Shown here: positions 55,293 to 64,000 of the stretch, one piece after another
Layout: each line of letters opens with the position of its first letter
Numbering within the stretch: the first letter of the stretch is position 1
Source: 66-474 sp963771735
Lineage (GTDB): Bacteria > Pseudomonadota > Gammaproteobacteria > Xanthomonadales > Rhodanobacteraceae
Direction: 5' to 3'
Assembly (NCBI GenBank): GCA_963771735.1
Contig: CAVYUN010000002.1
Coordinates: forward strand, 124,001 to 188,000
Length of the DNA: 64,000 nucleotides
Position numbers and translations under genes: made by a program
The notes under the pieces: model-generated
The model's input: the letters and a program-made list of their open reading frames with translations, nothing else
The model's database searches: none
Told to the model about the DNA's origin: nothing

Positions 55293-55624
55293 CACGACGC
55301 ACGGCATCGTGCAGACATAGTCCGCATCAGTTGGACTGTCGGCAGCTGGCGGGCAGCAGGCTGCATATGCTCATTTCCACCATGCGGGGCAGGCCGGCAT
55401 CGAGGAAACGCAGCCATTCCGCGACTCACATCCCCTTTGGTACAAAGGAGGTCGCGATGTAATCGCGGGGGGATTACATCCCTGCTCTGATTCCACGCGT
55501 CGCCTGACGCACAGGTGACTTTCGTTACGGCGAAAATCACCAAAGCCAAAGGGACCCCGATTCCTTCTCCGTGCTAAGGTCCAAGACGTTCGGCGGCGGC
55601 ATTGCTCGTTGCCAGGGGATACCC
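55293..55624. other. 332-bp intergenic region with consecutive hairpins
   Basis: It contains a start-stop element (described separately) and a third hairpin at 55514-55541 (GGTGACTTTCG against CGAAAATCACC, one mismatch, loop TTACGG). The sequence also resembles dispersed intergenic repeats. No gene was recognised. Confidence 0.6.
55434..55480 (+). promoter_or_regulatory. SD-hairpin plus ATG-TAA start-stop hairpin
   Basis: CCTTTG/CAAAGG (55434-55448) pairs over part of AAAGGAGGT (55444-55452), a near-perfect anti-16S match. Four bases later comes ATG TAA (55457-55462), inside a second perfect 9-bp stem GATGTAATC/GATTACATC (55456-55480). An alternative ATCCCC/GGGGAT pairing (55430-55435 with 55469-55474) would exclude both. 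Confidence 0.45.
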
Positions 55625-56560
55625 ATGACCAGGGTCAAGTATTTCGTTGCAACGGCGGCAACCACACTCGTTCTCGTCGCTTGCGCCGGGAACGCACGAG
55701 CCAACAATCCGCACACTGCCAGCACGGCCGCTCAGGCCGCAGGTGCAAAGAATGGGCTCGCTGCGCTCGAAAAAAGTGCACTCTAGGCCTTCAAATCGAA
55801 GGACGCGAAATTCTGGGGCACTTTTCTTTCGGACAAGTTCGTCGGCTACGGTTCGTCCGGCAAGCTCGACAAGACATCAGCGATGAAGGAATACGCTGGC
55901 GCCGACTGCAACATCAAGCGCTACACGCTGTCCGACGAGCAGGTGAGACCGCTCGGCAAAAAGGATGTGGCATTGCTCACGTACAAGGTGGCCGTCGAGG
56001 GCACCTGCGGTGGACAAAAAGTCCCCGCCAAATGGTGGGCGGCGAGCATCTACGTCCGCGGCGGCGATACATGGAAATTGGCCTTTCACGCCGAGGCCGC
56101 GATTGTCGATCCCGAAACGGCTTCCGCACAGTCGAAAGACAAGCATGAAGCGCCGATGATGGATGAGGCCAACTCCGCCGCCGAGGATGCGGGCACCCGG
56201 GTACTGGTCGCAAACGAAAAAAACCTTTGGGAAGCGTGGAAAGACCACGATGCCAACAAGATCGAGCATCTGACCACCAGGGATATTTCCTTCATCGATA
56301 TCTTCGGCAACCACTTCGCCACCAAGGCCGCTGCCGTCAAGGACTGGACCGGGAACGGATGCAATGTTCGAAGCGTCAGCATCACCAACGCTGCGGCCAC
56401 GATGCCCTCGCCGACGGTTGGCATCCTGACATTTGACGGAAGTGCCGACGGCACCTGTTTCGGCCAAAAGGTCGAACCTATCTGGGGAACGTCCGTTTAC
56501 GTCAAAGCGGGTGGCGCGTGGGAATGGACCTTCGGCATCAATCTACCCGCAGACCGTTAG
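55625..56560 (+). pseudogene. two-domain DUF4440/SnoaL-like lipoprotein with in-frame amber codon
   Basis: ATG 55625 follows AGGGG by 7 bp. A lipoprotein signal (VATAATTLVLVAC, Cys20) leads into two tandem copies of a DUF4440/SnoaL-like domain: EKSAL-stop-AFKSKDAKFW in the first and EKNLWEAWKDHDANKIEHL in the second. The TAG at 55784-55786 falls where the second repeat has Glu, so a GAG to TAG change is likely. The frame then stays open to 56560. With readthrough it is a 311-residue protein. Function unknown. Confidence 0.7.
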
Positions 56561-56754
56561 CGCGCCTGAAGGCCGCGGCCCGTGTTCGCGCACGCATGAC
56601 TGGAATCCACGTGAATCATGGTTGGTGGAGCCGCAAAAATGGCGCAGGCCATGGATGGCGGTCATCGGAATGATGACCGTGCCGTTGCGTGGCGCCGCGG
56701 CGCGCAGCCGCCCGCATGAGCAAGGCGCGCACGTTCAAGCCCGGGGCGACCCGA

Positions 56755-56793
56755 GACTTTCGTGATCTGCCAAGGGCATGTCACGCCGGCGAA
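56755..56793 (+). repeat. 39-bp diverged repeat, copy 2
   Basis: About 79% identical to 53640-53678, with gggcat-tc-cgccggcgaacg as the best conserved part. Both copies lie next to broken or duplicated gene parts. Confidence 0.55.
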
Positions 56794-56932
56794 CGGGCAG
56801 TCCAAGGATGACTGCACCGGACCTGGGCGGTGGAACTGGATGCGCAGCCGCTCAAGCTTGAGTACGCGCCGGCGCGCGATCGGCGAGCACGCAGGGGCGA
56901 GAGAAGCCAGGGCCAAGATGCCTCGCACTTTC

Positions 56933-56970
56933 GGAATGCCGGCCTGGATCCCGGCCTGTGTCGGCATGAC
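56933..56970. repeat. REP-like intergenic repeat
   Basis: Sequence of the type GGAATGCCGGCCTGGATCCC followed by GGCCTGTGTCGGCATGAC, a self-complementary element whose shadow translation (PAWIPACVGMT) recurs in many proteobacterial genomes. Confidence 0.6.
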
Positions 56971-57191
56971 TACAAAGTGCTGCGCAGACGTGACCAAAAG
57001 GGCAGACGCGCTGGAGTATCCGCCTCGTAATATCAGATCGTGAAGCTTTCGACTGCCGTGCTCCCCGTGGTGGACATCCGTCCCGCTCGATTCGCCATCG
57101 CGCCACAGTACCATGCAAGTCTTCGGCTAGCGAAACGGCACGCCACGCCGCGTGTCCGGTACCGGCAAATCCACCATCGAAGGTTGTCCTC

Positions 57192-60100
57192 ATGAACTTT
57201 GCCAGCAAGACATGCATGCAGCTCTGCATGTGCCTATTCACCTTGTTGTTCCTCGCGAGTGCCACGGCACAAACCGTACCCGAGAGCGTGTATGCAAACC
57301 TGAGTTGGCGGTTGGTCGGGCCATTCGATGGCGGCCGCGTGCTTGCCGTAACTGGCGTGCCGACCCAGCCACGTACCTTCTACTTCGGCAGCGCCAACGG
57401 CGGGGTGTGGAAAACGACCAATTCGGGATTGTCGTGGCAGCCGATCTTCAACCACGAGCCGGTTGCTTCAATCGGCGCGATTGCGGTGGCTCCATCCGAT
57501 CCGAACGTCGTCTATGTCGGCACGGGTGAGGCGGATCCCCGCGGTGACGTGACCTTCGGCGACGGCGTCTACAAATCGACCGATGGCGGCAAGAGCTGGA
57601 CCCATGTCGGTCTCGCGGCTACCCGGCACATCGCGAAGATCGTGGTGGATCCGAAAGACCCGAACGTGCTGATGGTGGCCGCACTCGGTCGCATATACGG
57701 CGCCAGCGACGAACGCGGCATCTTCCGTTCCACCGACGGCGGCAAGACCTGGACCAAGACCCTGTACGTCAACGACCAGACAGGTGGCATCGATCTATCG
57801 ATGGACCCTGCCAATCCTTCGGTCGTTTACGCGGGCATGTGGACGATATACCGCAACCCATGGCATTTTTCGAGCGGCGGCGACGGCGACGGCCTGTTCA
57901 AATCGACCGACGAGGGCAAGACATGGAAGCGTTTGCAGGGTCATGGCCTGCCTTCCGGCGTGCTGGGCAAAATCGGGGTGGCTGTGGCCGGCGGGAACTC
58001 GCGTGGCCAGGTTGTCTATGCGCTCATCGAGGCCAAGGATGGCGGCCTGTATCGTTCCGACAATGGAGGGACGGAATGGAAATTGATCAGTGCCGATCCA
58101 CGCATCCGCGCGCGCGCCTGGTACTTCACCAACGTATTCGCCGACCCCACGAACGCGAATACGCTGTATGCGACGAATACGGGCTTCTTCAAATCGACCG
58201 ACGGTGGCCGCACCTGGCATCCGGTTGCTATCCCGGGTGGTGATAATCACGCCTTCTGGATGAATCCGCTACACCCCGATCTGATGATCCAGGGACACGA
58301 TCAGGGGGTGGTGACGAGTGTGGACGGCGGCAAGACCTGGGGCAAATACTACAACTTGCCGATCGCACAGCTTTACCACATCTCCACGGACAACCGCTTC
58401 CCTTACAACATCTTCGCTTCCGATCAGGATTGCCCGTCCGGGTGTGCCTTTGGCACGGCGAGCCGCGGCCTTGACGGAATCTCCGCAAAGGATGTCTTCA
58501 ATGTAGGCGGGGACGATGGCGAGTCCGGCTACGTGTTTGCCGACCCGAACGATGCCGACTACATCGTGGAGGGAGGCTATGCCGGTGGCCTGACCCGTTA
58601 CAGCATGCGTACCCGGACCATCCAGGACATCGCCCCGTGGTCGAATGCGAATGGCGGGCATGCGGCAAAGGATGTGAAGTACCGGTTCACCTGGACCGAC
58701 CCTTTCGCGTTTGCACCCTGGCAGGACGCAGGTTCGCACCCGCTCTACCTGGGCTCGCAGTACCTGATGGTGAGCAACGACAGTGGCAAGAGCTGGTCGG
58801 TCATCAGCAAGGACCTGACTCGCGATGACAAGTCCAAGCAACAGTCATCAGGCGGACCGATTACCCAGGACAATGCAAGCGTCGAATACTATGACGTGAT
58901 TTACGCGATCGCGCCGTCTCCGCTGCGCAAGGGCGAAATCTGGTTGGGGACGGATGATGGGCTGGTCTGGTTGACGCTGGACGCCGGCAAGACCTACAAG
59001 AAGATCACCCCGCCCGGCATGCCGCGGTGGGGCCGCGTCGATTCCATCGAGGCATCCCATTTCGATCCTGGTACCGCTTTTGTCACGGTCGACGCCCACA
59101 AGTTGGGCGACGATGCGCCCTACGTGTTCGTGACGCATGATTACGGTGCAACGTGGTCAAGCCTCGTCAACGGACTGGGCGTGCCCAATTACGTTTACGT
59201 GGTCAGGCAGGACACGGTAAACAGGAACCTGCTGTTCGCCGGGACGGCGAATGGCGCGGACGTCTCGTTCAATGGCGGCAGGAAGTGGCAGTCGCTGCAG
59301 CTGAACCTTCCCACTTCGCAGGTTCGCGACATCGCGATCAAGGGCGCTGATCTCATCGTGGCGACACATGGGCGTTCGGCGTGGGGCATGGACGACATAT
59401 CCGCGTTGCGCGAGCTCAGCGACGCGGTCATCCAAAGCCCGGCCCATCTGTTCAAGTCCGCATCCGCAGTGATCCTGCGCATGCACGGGGACGGGCACCA
59501 TGCCGCGGGCAATCAGGCAGGCAAGAACCCTCCCAATGATGTCATTGCCTATTACTTGAAGACGAAGCCGGCCGGAAAGATCACTCTGGCTATTTACGAT
59601 GGTGCCGGCAATCTGGTCAATTCCTTCAACAATGTCGAGGATGCGTCCTGGAAATCCAACAAGGGTGGCTTCATGCGCCATCCGGTCGGCGACACCATGC
59701 TGACCGATCATCCAGGCATCAACCGGTTTGTCTGGGACTTGAGGTTTCCGGCAGCGCCGCCGATCCACGACAAGGTCGCCTACGACGAAGGCAGGGGGCC
59801 GAACGGGGCGTATGTCGTTCCGGGCACCTACAGGGTCGTGCTGACGGTGGATGGAAAGTCGTATCAACAAATGCTGGTGGTCAAGAATGACCCGCGCTCC
59901 AAGGCCACGCAGGCCGATCTCGTCGAGCAGTTCAATCTGTCCAACAAGGCGCAGAACCTGCTGTGGCAAAACCATGCCGTCATCAACCAGATACTGGACC
60001 TGCGCCACCAGTTGCGGGCCCTGGAACCAAAGGCGGCCGGAAACAAGGGCGTCCTGAACTTGGTTGCCGGGCTGGATGCGAAGGCGCGGTCCCTGCAAGG

Positions 60101-60410
60101 CGAGCTGTATCAATACAAGGCCAAGACCGGCATCGGGTTACTCAACTATCCGGTTCGGCTGAACGTGCGGATCGCCTATTTGTCGAACGAGATCAACGTA
60201 ATGTCGGCCAACGCACCGACTGCGCAGTTCTACGCGGAATACGCCGAGTACCATCAGGCAATGCAGGCGATCGTTAAACGCTGGCAGTCGCTCAAGGTTC
60301 GGGAACTGAAAGCCCTGAATACCAAGCTGCAGGCAAGTCGGTTGCATTCCGTCGTGCTCGCTGACGGAACGGACGAGCGAATGCCGGCGGCACCCCTCCA
60401 GATCCAGTAA
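57192..60410 (+). CDS. secreted BNR/VPS10-type beta-propeller protein
   Basis: 1072 residues with a signal peptide ending FLASATAQ. At least ten Asp-box repeats of the form S-x-D-x-G-x-[ST]-W are visible (STDGGKSW, STDGGKTW, STDEGKTW, STDGGRTW, SVDGGKTW, SNDSGKSW), forming sortilin/VPS10-like propellers over about 30-720. A C-terminal part includes a beta-sandwich segment (GAYVVPGTYRVVLTVDG) and a helical tail. Often annotated as glycosyl hydrolase, but no glycosidase residues are evident; a binding or scaffold role is as likely. Monocistronic. Confidence 0.88.
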   Translation: MNFASKTCMQLCMCLFTLLFLASATAQTVPESVYANLSWRLVGPFDGGRVLAVTGVPTQPRTFYFGSANGGVWKTTNSGLSWQPIFNHEPVASIGAIAVAPSDPNVVYVGTGEADPRGDVTFGDGVYKSTDGGKSWTHVGLAATRHIAKIVVDPKDPNVLMVAALGRIYGASDERGIFRSTDGGKTWTKTLYVNDQTGGIDLSMDPANPSVVYAGMWTIYRNPWHFSSGGDGDGLFKSTDEGKTWKRLQGHGLPSGVLGKIGVAVAGGNSRGQVVYALIEAKDGGLYRSDNGGTEWKLISADPRIRARAWYFTNVFADPTNANTLYATNTGFFKSTDGGRTWHPVAIPGGDNHAFWMNPLHPDLMIQGHDQGVVTSVDGGKTWGKYYNLPIAQLYHISTDNRFPYNIFASDQDCPSGCAFGTASRGLDGISAKDVFNVGGDDGESGYVFADPNDADYIVEGGYAGGLTRYSMRTRTIQDIAPWSNANGGHAAKDVKYRFTWTDPFAFAPWQDAGSHPLYLGSQYLMVSNDSGKSWSVISKDLTRDDKSKQQSSGGPITQDNASVEYYDVIYAIAPSPLRKGEIWLGTDDGLVWLTLDAGKTYKKITPPGMPRWGRVDSIEASHFDPGTAFVTVDAHKLGDDAPYVFVTHDYGATWSSLVNGLGVPNYVYVVRQDTVNRNLLFAGTANGADVSFNGGRKWQSLQLNLPTSQVRDIAIKGADLIVATHGRSAWGMDDISALRELSDAVIQSPAHLFKSASAVILRMHGDGHHAAGNQAGKNPPNDVIAYYLKTKPAGKITLAIYDGAGNLVNSFNNVEDASWKSNKGGFMRHPVGDTMLTDHPGINRFVWDLRFPAAPPIHDKVAYDEGRGPNGAYVVPGTYRVVLTVDGKSYQQMLVVKNDPRSKATQADLVEQFNLSNKAQNLLWQNHAVINQILDLRHQLRALEPKAAGNKGVLNLVAGLDAKARSLQGELYQYKAKTGIGLLNYPVRLNVRIAYLSNEINVMSANAPTAQFYAEYAEYHQAMQAIVKRWQSLKVRELKALNTKLQASRLHSVVLADGTDERMPAAPLQIQ

Positions 60411-60715
60411 CCATCGAGAACATTTGCAGCAACGGCGAACCACAGGGACCTGGGACTTGGCTCACGGCGCCCGGTCGGGAACCATGCCCGCATGCCACTG
60501 GTACCTGGGCTAGCCCAGGTAAACGCTATACGCCGGCGCTGCCGGCGACCGGGCGGTCCATGGAACGACAGTGTCCGGCTAGGACGGCGAAGCCGCCCAA
60601 GGTGAAAGGCACGGTGAACTTGGCGCGGGAAGCCGCGTGCGCCGAGTGCCCGCCTCCGCCAACATGAGAGAAGGTGCGTGTCTTGCGTGGGCCCGGCCTG
60701 TGCCGGGGTGGACCG
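60411..60715. other. 305-bp region between convergent genes
   Basis: Holds three hairpins: the 20-bp palindrome at 60502-60521, the stem at 60531-60547 (both listed separately) and CCCGGC/GCCGGG at 60692-60707. The rest shows no gene. None of the hairpins has a clear T tract. Confidence 0.6.
60502..60547. terminator. back-to-back hairpins, likely bidirectional terminator
   Basis: TACCTGGGCTAGCCCAGGTA is a perfect 20-bp palindrome. It is followed 9 bp later by CGCCGGC-GCT-GCCGGCG (60531-60547). The pair sits between the stops of the BNR protein (+) and secA (-). Confidence 0.5.
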
Positions 60716-63472
60716 TCAGCTGAGCGCCCCGTGGCAGTGCTTGTACTTCTTGCCGCTGCCGCACGGGCAAGGATCGTTGCGGCCGACCTTGGGACCACTG
60801 CGGACCACGGGCGCTGCGGCAGCAACCGCCGCACCGGCCTGGCCCTCGGCTTCGGCACCGGGCGGCAATGGCGCGGGATCATAGCCGGTCGATTGCGCGT
60901 GCTGGAAGTCCATCGCGCGCGCTGCGGCGAGGCGGCGCTGCTCGGCTTCCATCGCGGCGACTTCTTCCTCGCTGCGGATGCGCACGCGCGCTAGGGTCTG
61001 CGTCAATTCCATCTTGATGCGGCTGAGCATGTCCTCGAACAGCCGGTAGGCCTCGCGCTTGTATTCCTGCTTGGGATCGATCTGCGCGTAGGAACGCAGG
61101 TAGATGCCCTGGCGCAGGTAATCCATGTTGGCCAAGTGATCCTTCCACGCACCGTCGACGGCGGTCAGCATCACGTGCTTCTCCAGCGCACGCATGACCT
61201 CGGAACCGACCTGTTTTTCCTTCTCCGCGAACAGCTCGTCGGCGGCGTCGACCACATGCTTGTGGATGGCCACCGCGTCGGCTTCGGTGGAGGTTTCGAG
61301 CCAGCGCTTCAAATCGAGCTTCATGCCGAAGTCCGACTCCAGCGTGGCTTGGAGGCCTGCCAGGTCCCACTGTTCGTCAACGGTGTCCGGCGGCACATGC
61401 TGGAGCGCCAGCGTTTCGAACACGTCGTGGCGGATGTCACGCACGGTCTCGGAGACGTCGTCGGATTCCAGCAGTTCCAGGCGCTGCTTGTAGATCACCT
61501 TGCGCTGGTCGTTCGCGGTGTCGTCGAATTCCAGCAACTGCTTGCGGATATCGAAGTTGTGCTGCTCGACCTTGCGCTGGGCCTTCTCGATCTGGCGGCT
61601 GACCAGCCGGTCTTCGAGCGCGTCGTCTTCCTTCATGCCGAAACGCTGCATCCAGCGGACCAGCCCTTCGCCACCGAAGATGCGCATCAGGTTGTCCTGC
61701 AGCGACAGGTAAAAGCGCGACGAACCCGGGTCGCCCTGGCGCCCGGAACGGCCGCGCAACTGGTTGTCGACACGCCGCGATTCGTGGCGTTCGGTGCCGA
61801 CGATGTGCAGGCCGCCGGCTTCCAGCACCTGCTGGTGGCGCTTTTTCCAGTCGGCGCGCACGCGTTCACGGTCGGCGTCGGTGGCGTCCGCCGGAAGTGC
61901 CGCGAGTTCGGCGTCGAGCGAACCGCCCAGCACGATGTCGGTGCCGCGGCCGGCCATGTTCGTGGCGATGGTGACCGCGCCCGGACGCCCAGCCTGTTCG
62001 ACGATGTGGGCCTCGCGCTCGTGCTGCTTGGCATTCAGCACTGCGTGCGGTACGCCTGCCTTCTTGAGCAGGCCCGCAACCAGTTCGGACACCTCGATGG
62101 ATGCGGTGCCGACCAGCACCGGCTGGCCGCGCTCGTGGCAATCCCGGACGTCCTCCAGCACCGCCTTGAACTTGGCTTCCGGCTTGAGGAACACCAGGTC
62201 GGCGTTGTCCTTGCGGATCATCGGCTTGTGGGTGGGGATCACCACCACTTCCAGGTTGTAGATCGACTGGAATTCGTAGGCTTCCGTGTCCGCCGTGCCG
62301 GTCATGCCCGCCAGCTTGTCGTACATGCGGAACAGGTTCTGGAAGGTGATGGTGGCCATCGTCTGGTTTTCGCGCTGGATCGGCACGCCTTCCTTGGCCT
62401 CGACGGCCTGGTGCAGGCCTTCGGACCAGCGCCGGCCCTGCAGGGTGCGACCGGTGAATTCGTCGACGATGATGATTTCGCCGTCGCGCACGATGTAGTC
62501 GACGTCGCGCTGGTACAGCGCGTGCGCGCGCAGGGCCTGGTTGAGGTGATGCACCACGGCAAGGTTGCGCGCGTCGTACAAGGTGGAGTCCTCGGCGAGG
62601 ATGCCGGCCTGGCGCAGGAGTTGCTCGGCGTGCTCCATGCCCTCCTCGGACAGGTGCACCTGTTTCTGCTTTTCGTCCACGTAGTAATCGCCCGGCTCCG
62701 GCGGTTCGCCGGGCAGCGGTTCCTTGGCCTGCCGGGTCATGCTCGGAACAAGGCGGTTGACGCGGATGTACAGCTCCGGCGAATCCTCGGCGGGCCCCGA
62801 AATGATCAGCGGCGTGCGCGCTTCGTCGATCAGGATCGAGTCGACCTCGTCCACGATCGCATAATGCAGGCCACGCTGGTGGCGCTGGTCTTTCGATACC
62901 GCCATGTTGTCGCGCAGGTAATCGAAACCGAATTCGTTGTTGGTGCCGTAGGTGATGTCGGCGTTGTACGCAGCGGCCTTCTCGGACATGTCCATGCCCG
63001 GCCAGACCACGCCGACCGTAAGGCCGAGGAAGTTGTACACCTTGCCCATCCATGCCGCGTCGCGCTTGGCCAGGTAGTCATTGACGGTGACGACGTGCAC
63101 GCCCTTGCCTTCCAGCGCGTTGAGGTACACCGGCAACGTCGCCACCAGCGTCTTGCCCTCGCCGGTGCGCATCTCGGCGATCTTGCCCTGGTGCAGGACC
63201 ATGCCGCCGATCAACTGCACGTCGTAGTGGCGCAGCCCCAGCACCCGGCGGCTGGCCTCGCGCACCACCGCAAAGGCCTCGGGCAGGATCTTGTCGAGGC
63301 TCTCGCCGTCGGCGATGCGTTGCTTGAACTCGGCGGTCTTGCCGCGCAGCGCGTCGTCGTCGAGCTTCTGCATTTCGGGTTCGAGCGCGTTGATGCGCGC
63401 CACGACTTTCGAAAGCTGCTTGAGCACGCGCTCGTTGCGGCTGCCGAAGACACTCGTCAGGATATTGGGCAT
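60716..63472 (-). CDS. secA: preprotein translocase ATPase SecA
   Basis: 918 residues. DEAD-motor motifs MRTGEGKT at 101-108, DEVDSILIDEARTPLIISG, VGTASIEVSE and MAGRGTDIVLGG; helical scaffold; C-terminal zinc domain CPCGSGKKYKHCHG binding SecB and phospholipid. Drives Sec-dependent export through SecYEG. No SecM-like arrest peptide is recognisable upstream; the preceding gene on this strand is an M23 peptidase. Confidence 0.98.
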   Translation of the reverse strand: MPNILTSVFGSRNERVLKQLSKVVARINALEPEMQKLDDDALRGKTAEFKQRIADGESLDKILPEAFAVVREASRRVLGLRHYDVQLIGGMVLHQGKIAEMRTGEGKTLVATLPVYLNALEGKGVHVVTVNDYLAKRDAAWMGKVYNFLGLTVGVVWPGMDMSEKAAAYNADITYGTNNEFGFDYLRDNMAVSKDQRHQRGLHYAIVDEVDSILIDEARTPLIISGPAEDSPELYIRVNRLVPSMTRQAKEPLPGEPPEPGDYYVDEKQKQVHLSEEGMEHAEQLLRQAGILAEDSTLYDARNLAVVHHLNQALRAHALYQRDVDYIVRDGEIIIVDEFTGRTLQGRRWSEGLHQAVEAKEGVPIQRENQTMATITFQNLFRMYDKLAGMTGTADTEAYEFQSIYNLEVVVIPTHKPMIRKDNADLVFLKPEAKFKAVLEDVRDCHERGQPVLVGTASIEVSELVAGLLKKAGVPHAVLNAKQHEREAHIVEQAGRPGAVTIATNMAGRGTDIVLGGSLDAELAALPADATDADRERVRADWKKRHQQVLEAGGLHIVGTERHESRRVDNQLRGRSGRQGDPGSSRFYLSLQDNLMRIFGGEGLVRWMQRFGMKEDDALEDRLVSRQIEKAQRKVEQHNFDIRKQLLEFDDTANDQRKVIYKQRLELLESDDVSETVRDIRHDVFETLALQHVPPDTVDEQWDLAGLQATLESDFGMKLDLKRWLETSTEADAVAIHKHVVDAADELFAEKEKQVGSEVMRALEKHVMLTAVDGAWKDHLANMDYLRQGIYLRSYAQIDPKQEYKREAYRLFEDMLSRIKMELTQTLARVRIRSEEEVAAMEAEQRRLAAARAMDFQHAQSTGYDPAPLPPGAEAEGQAGAAVAAAAPVVRSGPKVGRNDPCPCGSGKKYKHCHGALS

Positions 63473-63551
63473 CGGACTGGGTTCGCGGTTCCGCGGCTAC
63501 GGTTGAAAGTCAATCGGGCATCATAAAAGGACACGCCGTCCACGCCTAGGG

Positions 63552-63608
63552 ATGGCGGCAAATCGGGCGGATTTCAAGGAAATCCCGCTTCGGCGGTCAT
63601 GCCGCCAT
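63552..63608 (-). promoter_or_regulatory. nested hairpin in the secA leader region
   Basis: Outer arms ATGGCGGCA (63552-63560) and TGCCGCCAT (63600-63608) enclose a second pair, GATTTC/GAAATC. It lies between the M23 stop and the secA start. It may end the upstream transcript or structure the secA leader. Confidence 0.4.
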
Positions 63609-63758
63609 TGTCGTGCAAACTGGCCGGATTGGCTTCGCTGCCCCTGCGCACTTGCCTTGGCTTTGGCAAGCCCAGCCTGAGCGCACACGTCAGTAAACAA
63701 GCATGGCGGGCACCGCCGGCGCGCAAGCCGCCGAGCGCAGCAAGTTGTACAGGGGTTA

Positions 63759-64000
63759 CTACCTGCGCACGTAGGCAATGGGATTGACCAGTTTCCCGTC
63801 GTGCCACACCTCGAAGTGCACGTGCGGGCCGGTGGAACGGCCGGTGGAACCCGCATCGGAAATCACCTCGCCCGCATGCACGTGCTCGCCCACGTGGACC
63901 ATCAGCCTGCTGTTGTGGGCATAACGAGTCATGTACCCATCGCCATGGTCGATTTCGACCACATTGCCGTAACCGTCGCGCACGCCGGCATAGGTCACCA
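63759..64000 (-). CDS. M23-family metallopeptidase, C-terminal part
   Basis: The gene enters from beyond the window; about 80 C-terminal residues are visible. LytM signatures: GYGNVVEIDHGDGYMTRYAHN and the metal/catalytic HVHFEV, followed by the usual ending NPIAYVRR. Such enzymes cut peptidoglycan cross-links, or serve as EnvC/NlpD-type activators if degenerate; here the HxH is intact. Domain content upstream is unseen. Confidence 0.9.
   Translation of the reverse strand, partial: VTYAGVRDGYGNVVEIDHGDGYMTRYAHNSRLMVHVGEHVHAGEVISDAGSTGRSTGPHVHFEVWHDGKLVNPIAYVRR

Larger units (their letters stand above)
56561..57191. other. 631-bp intergenic region made of repeat-like sequence
   Basis: Contains the second copy of the 39-bp repeat and a REP-like block at about 56933-56970. 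No open frame has both a ribosome-binding site and a recognisable family. The last 60 bp lead into the BNR protein gene. Confidence 0.6.

Noticed and set aside
61136..63526. 796-codon frame antisense to secA
   Set aside because: Mirror of SecA codon pattern, no recognisable motifs.
63473..63758. SecM-like arrest peptide upstream of secA
   Set aside because: Frames there lack a signal peptide and any FxxxxWIxxxxGIRAGP-like motif; only hairpins were found.
1..64000. CRISPR arrays, prophage or restriction systems
   Set aside because: No regularly spaced repeats, no cas, integrase or methyltransferase genes; the lone HNH protein belongs to a common chromosomal family.

Overview
The window is GC-rich chromosomal DNA of a gammaproteobacterium, most likely from the Xanthomonadales/Lysobacterales and Rhodanobacteraceae-like. 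This is inferred from gene content: ubiquinone-8 type IspB with paired UbiH/UbiI-like hydroxylases, pilSR, a divergent EF-G-like GTPase, DUF6580, S9 peptidases and GH92 mannosidases. No phage, transposase, integrase or CRISPR array was seen. Most of the window is housekeeping DNA with tightly overlapping genes (many ATGA junctions), interrupted by a few accessory modules.

Layout. 0-3.4 kb, minus strand: a proline-rich membrane protein, nudE, a sulfotransferase, cysQ and the 5' end of mazG. 3.5-7.7 kb: EF-G-like GTPase, a membrane protein, a SET-domain methyltransferase, a YeaO/DUF488 protein and a secreted PEBP. 7.8-10.5 kb: modABC (modA frameshifted, ModC short) and a frameshifted lipoprotein. 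10.6-17.6 kb: acyl-CoA dehydrogenase, GNAT, HNH nuclease, dxs and an S9 peptidase. 18-24.6 kb: a PilB/GspE-like ATPase, PilU-like ATPase, tRNA-Thr(CGT), pilS and pilR. 24.6-36.7 kb: a mannoside-utilisation locus (two GH92 mannosidases, glucokinase, IclR regulator, then cutC-MFS-pfkB-AGE epimerase joined by ATGA overlaps). 36.7-45.5 kb, minus strand: kdp operon (small ORF-kdpF-kdpA-kdpB-TorF-like porin-kdpC-kdpD-kdpE). 45.7-52.8 kb: ssb, ispB, an S9 peptidase, a dienelactone hydrolase and two ubiquinone hydroxylases. 52.9-57 kb: DUF6580, a partial copy of the cobalamin adenosyltransferase start, the full adenosyltransferase, an HDAC-family protein and a DUF4440-like lipoprotein broken by an amber codon. 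57.2-64 kb: a large BNR/VPS10-type secreted protein, secA and the end of an M23 peptidase.

How the genes fit together. The sulfotransferase would release PAP, which the next gene, cysQ, degrades. The mannoside locus gives a complete inferred route: exported alpha-mannosidases release mannose, an FHS-family symporter imports it, the AGE epimerase turns mannose into fructose, and the PfkB kinase makes fructose-6-phosphate. The kdp operon encodes high-affinity K+ uptake with its own sensor/regulator pair and carries an outer-membrane protein gene inside it.

Four genes are interrupted: modA, the LEA-like lipoprotein and kdpB each by what looks like one extra base, and the DUF4440-like gene by one in-frame TAG. 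Restoring them gives proteins of family-typical length. Either the assembly has small errors or these are recent lesions. The most unusual structures are a gene inserted behind ispB between exact 24-bp copies of the ispB 3' end, a diverged 16-codon copy of the adenosyltransferase start next to a dispersed-type repeat, and a leader with a near-perfect Shine-Dalgarno in front of ATG-TAA inside hairpins.
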